Assembly (NCBI GenBank): GCA_018715345.1
Contig: DVLT01000042.1
Coordinates: 1 to 64,000 of the forward strand
DNA length: 64,000 bases
Direction: 5' to 3'
DNA from: Candidatus Onthocola gallistercoris
Lineage (GTDB): Bacteria > Bacillota > Clostridia > Lachnospirales > Lachnospiraceae
In this document: piece by piece, positions 61,660 to 64,000 of the stretch
Position numbering within the stretch: the first letter of the stretch is position 1
Layout: each line of letters opens with the position of its first letter
Notes under the pieces: generated by a model
The model's input: only the letters and a program-made list of their open reading frames with translations
The model's database searches: none
What the model was told of the DNA's origin: nothing
Program-made: the position numbers and the translations under genes

Positions 61660-64000
61660 TTAATCCTGTATGGTGATGCCGGAAACTTCTGCAGCTTCAC
61701 GCTCACCTGTACTTTCTTCCTCCTCGTGGAATATATAGGCGATCATATTTTTGGCCACACTTCCCGAGTTGGAGGAGCCATAACCAAAAGGCAGTACAAC
61801 AGTGACGGTGACCTGAGGGTCGTCATAGGGCGCAAAGGAAACGAACAGACCGTGGTCTGGGCGGCTGTAGTCTTCCTGGGCGGTCCCCGATTTACCGGCG
61901 ACTTCCACTTCCAGATCAGAAAAGATGGAATAGAAAGAACCGTTGCCGATAACCTTGTACATACCGTTAAAAATAGCATCCCATGTGGACTCTTTAAAGT
62001 TTATATGATCCAACAGTTCCGGCGTGTAATCTTCGATCACATTGCCGTCAGGATCCGTCAGTTTATCCAGGATGGACAGATCGTACAGATCCCCTCTGCT
62101 GGCCACTGCTGTCATATAACGGGCGATCTGGGACGGGGTATAACTGTTCCTTGCCTGGCCGATGGATGAAAGGACTGAGTCGGTATCCGACATACTCGGC
62201 TCGATCTCCTCCAGTTCCACGCCGGACGTCCGGTCCAGTCCGAAAAGCCGCATATACTTCTGAAGCCTGGAAATGCCGTATTCGGAACTGTAATTGCCGT
62301 TTTCTGTTATACCGAGACGATATCCCACTTCATAGAAGAAATAGTTGCAGGATTCTTTGATGGCATCTGTCACCTCTATGGAACCATGTCCCACTGTGGA
62401 CCAACAGTTGGCTGAAGGTGAAACTTTATCAAAGGTGACCAGATCCGTGATATATGTATCTGTGGAAATGACACCCTCTTCAAGGCCGGCTGCAGCTGTG
62501 ATCATCTTAAAGGTGGAACCGGGGGCAGTCCTTTGCATGGTTGCCCGGTTATACAGCGGCAGGGATTCATTTTCCAGCAGAGATGCGTAATAAGCGCTTT
62601 CGCGGATACGATTGGCATCGTATCCGGGATAGGATACCAGGGCCAACACTTCGCCGTTGTTGGGATCTGTCACCACCAGAGAACCGGAACAAGGATCCAG
62701 AGCCAACATATCCGGTGTGATCTGCAGCTTGGTGATCTTTTCGATCATAAAATCATAGCTGCTCATCGAACCTGCTACAAGCTGATCATAGGCATCATCC
62801 TTTTCAAGGACCCCTTGATCGTAAAGCAGCATACAGATCTGGATGCCGTTTATCGTCCCGTCCTCCAACATATAATGGTAGACGACTTTTTCAAAACTAT
62901 GGTTTCCCTCCAGCTCCATGAGGATATATTCGGTCATGGCATTATATATCTCTGAAGAATCCAGATAACTGCTGTCGATCTCCAGATTGTCGATATTGAT
63001 CGCGCCGGCGCCGATGGCATAGTGAAGATATTCATAGAGACTTGCCGTACCCACAGCCCATCTGGAGGGGACATCATCGGAAGATGACAGTTTGGACGTA
63101 TCCAGGATATTTTCACTTTCTATTATATTTTCGATCAGTTCAATATATTCCCGTTCTTCATCGGTTACATTGTTATACGTATTGCTGTTCGTGCCGTTCA
63201 TCAGATTCCGTACCTGTTCCAGCTTGGAATCCACAACAGATGTGTAGCTGTTGTACATGGTTTTCTCCAGATCCGTGGCATCCTTTTCTTGGAAATGATC
63301 CAGATCGATGATACCATTGTCGATCAGCGCCGCATAAACGTCCTGCATATAGATCTTATCAGAAGCGCCGTCTTCCCTTTGGATATGTTCCAAAAGGATA
63401 CCGGCGATCTCTTCTTCCAGAAGATCGTAAGCTTTCATCTGATAATCTTTGTCAATACTCAGGTACAGATTGTCTCCGGGGACGGATTCGGTCCGGTCGG
63501 CCACCTCCAGGACACTTCCCAAACTGTTGACGTAAACCGTTTCACTGCCCTTTGTGCCGTGGAGTTGTTCCTCAAAGGTCTGTTCCAGGCCAGTCTTGCC
63601 GATGATGTCGCCTGAAGAATAGGAATCGTTTCCTGCTTCTTCGTAAGCTGCCAATTCTTCTTCCGATATCTCACCGCAGTAGCCGGTAATGTTGGAGAAA
63701 TATTTACTATCGTCATATTGGCGCACATAGTCTTCCGCAATGGTCACGCCGGGAAGATCCGCAGTATTTTCCTTGATCTTTGCCACCAGGGTGTCATTCA
63801 CATCGGAAACAACGGTGACGGAAAGGTACTGCTCATACCGTTTCATGTACAGTTCATACCGGATAGCAGCGATTTTAAGTGCCCTTTCCCGGGAATAGCT
63901 GTCATCTATGCCAAACATGGAAGTGGTGTCGTCACCTTTGCACATATAATTGAAAAGTTCTTCCGCCGTCACATTTTTCTGTTCATCTGTCAACTGGTCG
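61660..64000 (-). CDS. mrdA: Penicillin-binding protein 2, partial (N-terminus outside window)
   Basis: At least 780 residues of a class B transpeptidase; the reading frame runs off the window edge, so the cytoplasmic and membrane N-terminus is missing. The transpeptidase domain has GSTFK (Ser nucleophile), ESCN and GKSGT. Between the pedestal (SIDKDYQMKAYDLL) and the start of the transpeptidase (GSLVVTDPNNGEVLALVSYPGYDANR) lies an extra acidic, helical segment of about 230 residues that E. coli PBP2 does not have. Works with RodA in side-wall synthesis. Confidence 0.88.
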   Translation of the reverse strand, partial: DQLTDEQKNVTAEELFNYMCKGDDTTSMFGIDDSYSRERALKIAAIRYELYMKRYEQYLSVTVVSDVNDTLVAKIKENTADLPGVTIAEDYVRQYDDSKYFSNITGYCGEISEEELAAYEEAGNDSYSSGDIIGKTGLEQTFEEQLHGTKGSETVYVNSLGSVLEVADRTESVPGDNLYLSIDKDYQMKAYDLLEEEIAGILLEHIQREDGASDKIYMQDVYAALIDNGIIDLDHFQEKDATDLEKTMYNSYTSVVDSKLEQVRNLMNGTNSNTYNNVTDEEREYIELIENIIESENILDTSKLSSSDDVPSRWAVGTASLYEYLHYAIGAGAINIDNLEIDSSYLDSSEIYNAMTEYILMELEGNHSFEKVVYHYMLEDGTINGIQICMLLYDQGVLEKDDAYDQLVAGSMSSYDFMIEKITKLQITPDMLALDPCSGSLVVTDPNNGEVLALVSYPGYDANRIRESAYYASLLENESLPLYNRATMQRTAPGSTFKMITAAAGLEEGVISTDTYITDLVTFDKVSPSANCWSTVGHGSIEVTDAIKESCNYFFYEVGYRLGITENGNYSSEYGISRLQKYMRLFGLDRTSGVELEEIEPSMSDTDSVLSSIGQARNSYTPSQIARYMTAVASRGDLYDLSILDKLTDPDGNVIEDYTPELLDHINFKESTWDAIFNGMYKVIGNGSFYSIFSDLEVEVAGKSGTAQEDYSRPDHGLFVSFAPYDDPQVTVTVVLPFGYGSSNSGSVAKNMIAYIFHEEEESTGEREAAEVSGITIQD

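Overview
The window is a chromosomal segment of a low-to-mid GC Firmicute. Gene order and gene content point to the Clostridia, most probably family Lachnospiraceae: yceD-rpmF-plsX-acpP-rnc-smc-ftsY, ylxM-ffh-rpsP-khpA-rimM-trmD-rplS, rplU-prp-rpmA-obg with a Prp-cleavable L27, a divergent lexA/yneA pair, a tyrosine T-box, and a divIVA-ylmH-yggT-sepF-yggS cluster. Genus cannot be fixed from the sequence alone. No rRNA, tRNA, CRISPR array, insertion sequence or prophage was seen. Almost all of the DNA is core housekeeping; the accessory material lies at about 20.4-34.0 kb.

Layout. 0-11 kb (+): envelope precursor synthesis (plsX, acpP), RNase III, chromosome condensation (smc) and the SRP pathway (ftsY, ylxM, ffh), with a threonine ammonia-lyase between ftsY and ylxM. 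10.5-20.4 kb (+): translation and RNA genes (rpsP, khpA, rimM, trmD, rplS), two signal-peptidase-I paralogues either side of the ribosome assembly GTPase rbgA (the first lacks both catalytic residues), rnhB, a yraN with a disrupted start, pgeF, a DUF512 protein, der and plsY. 20.4-23.9 kb (+): a TrpXYZ-type ABC importer under a promoter with a cluster of TGCGT/ACGCA half-sites. 23.9-26.2 kb (+): a free-standing metal-binding domain protein and a P1B-type metal ATPase. 26.3-30.1 kb: a divergent GntR regulator facing a membrane-bound alpha/beta-hydrolase plus a cyclase-family enzyme, with two ACCGGTAT sites over the promoter. 30.2-31.9 kb (-): remnants of a two-component system/ABC transporter module. 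32.1-34.0 kb (+): a MarR/MATE drug-efflux pair.

34.0-43.5 kb (+): radical SAM pair with RNase G, PAP2 phosphatase, a cytidylate-kinase-like protein, the L21/Prp/L27/Obg block, yhbY, nadD, yqeK and rsfS. 43.6-44.7 kb: lexA and a divergent SOS-controlled LysM division inhibitor, with three LexA boxes in the shared spacer. 44.9-46.6 kb (+): T-box leader and tyrS. 46.7-64 kb (-): XerC-like recombinase, ttcA, rluD-lspA-aroB, the divIVA/ylm cluster, an HlyD-like protein, a TIGR01212 radical SAM protein, dacF-mgsA-rodA-minE-minD, and a PBP2 that runs off the window.

The most unusual items are the catalytically dead signal peptidase paralogue, the collapsed two-component/ABC locus, the long dyad at the ylxM promoter, a second structured element between the T-box terminator and tyrS, a branched foldable element at 26.2 kb, the GntR/hydrolase/cyclase cluster, and minDE with no minC in the adjacent gap.
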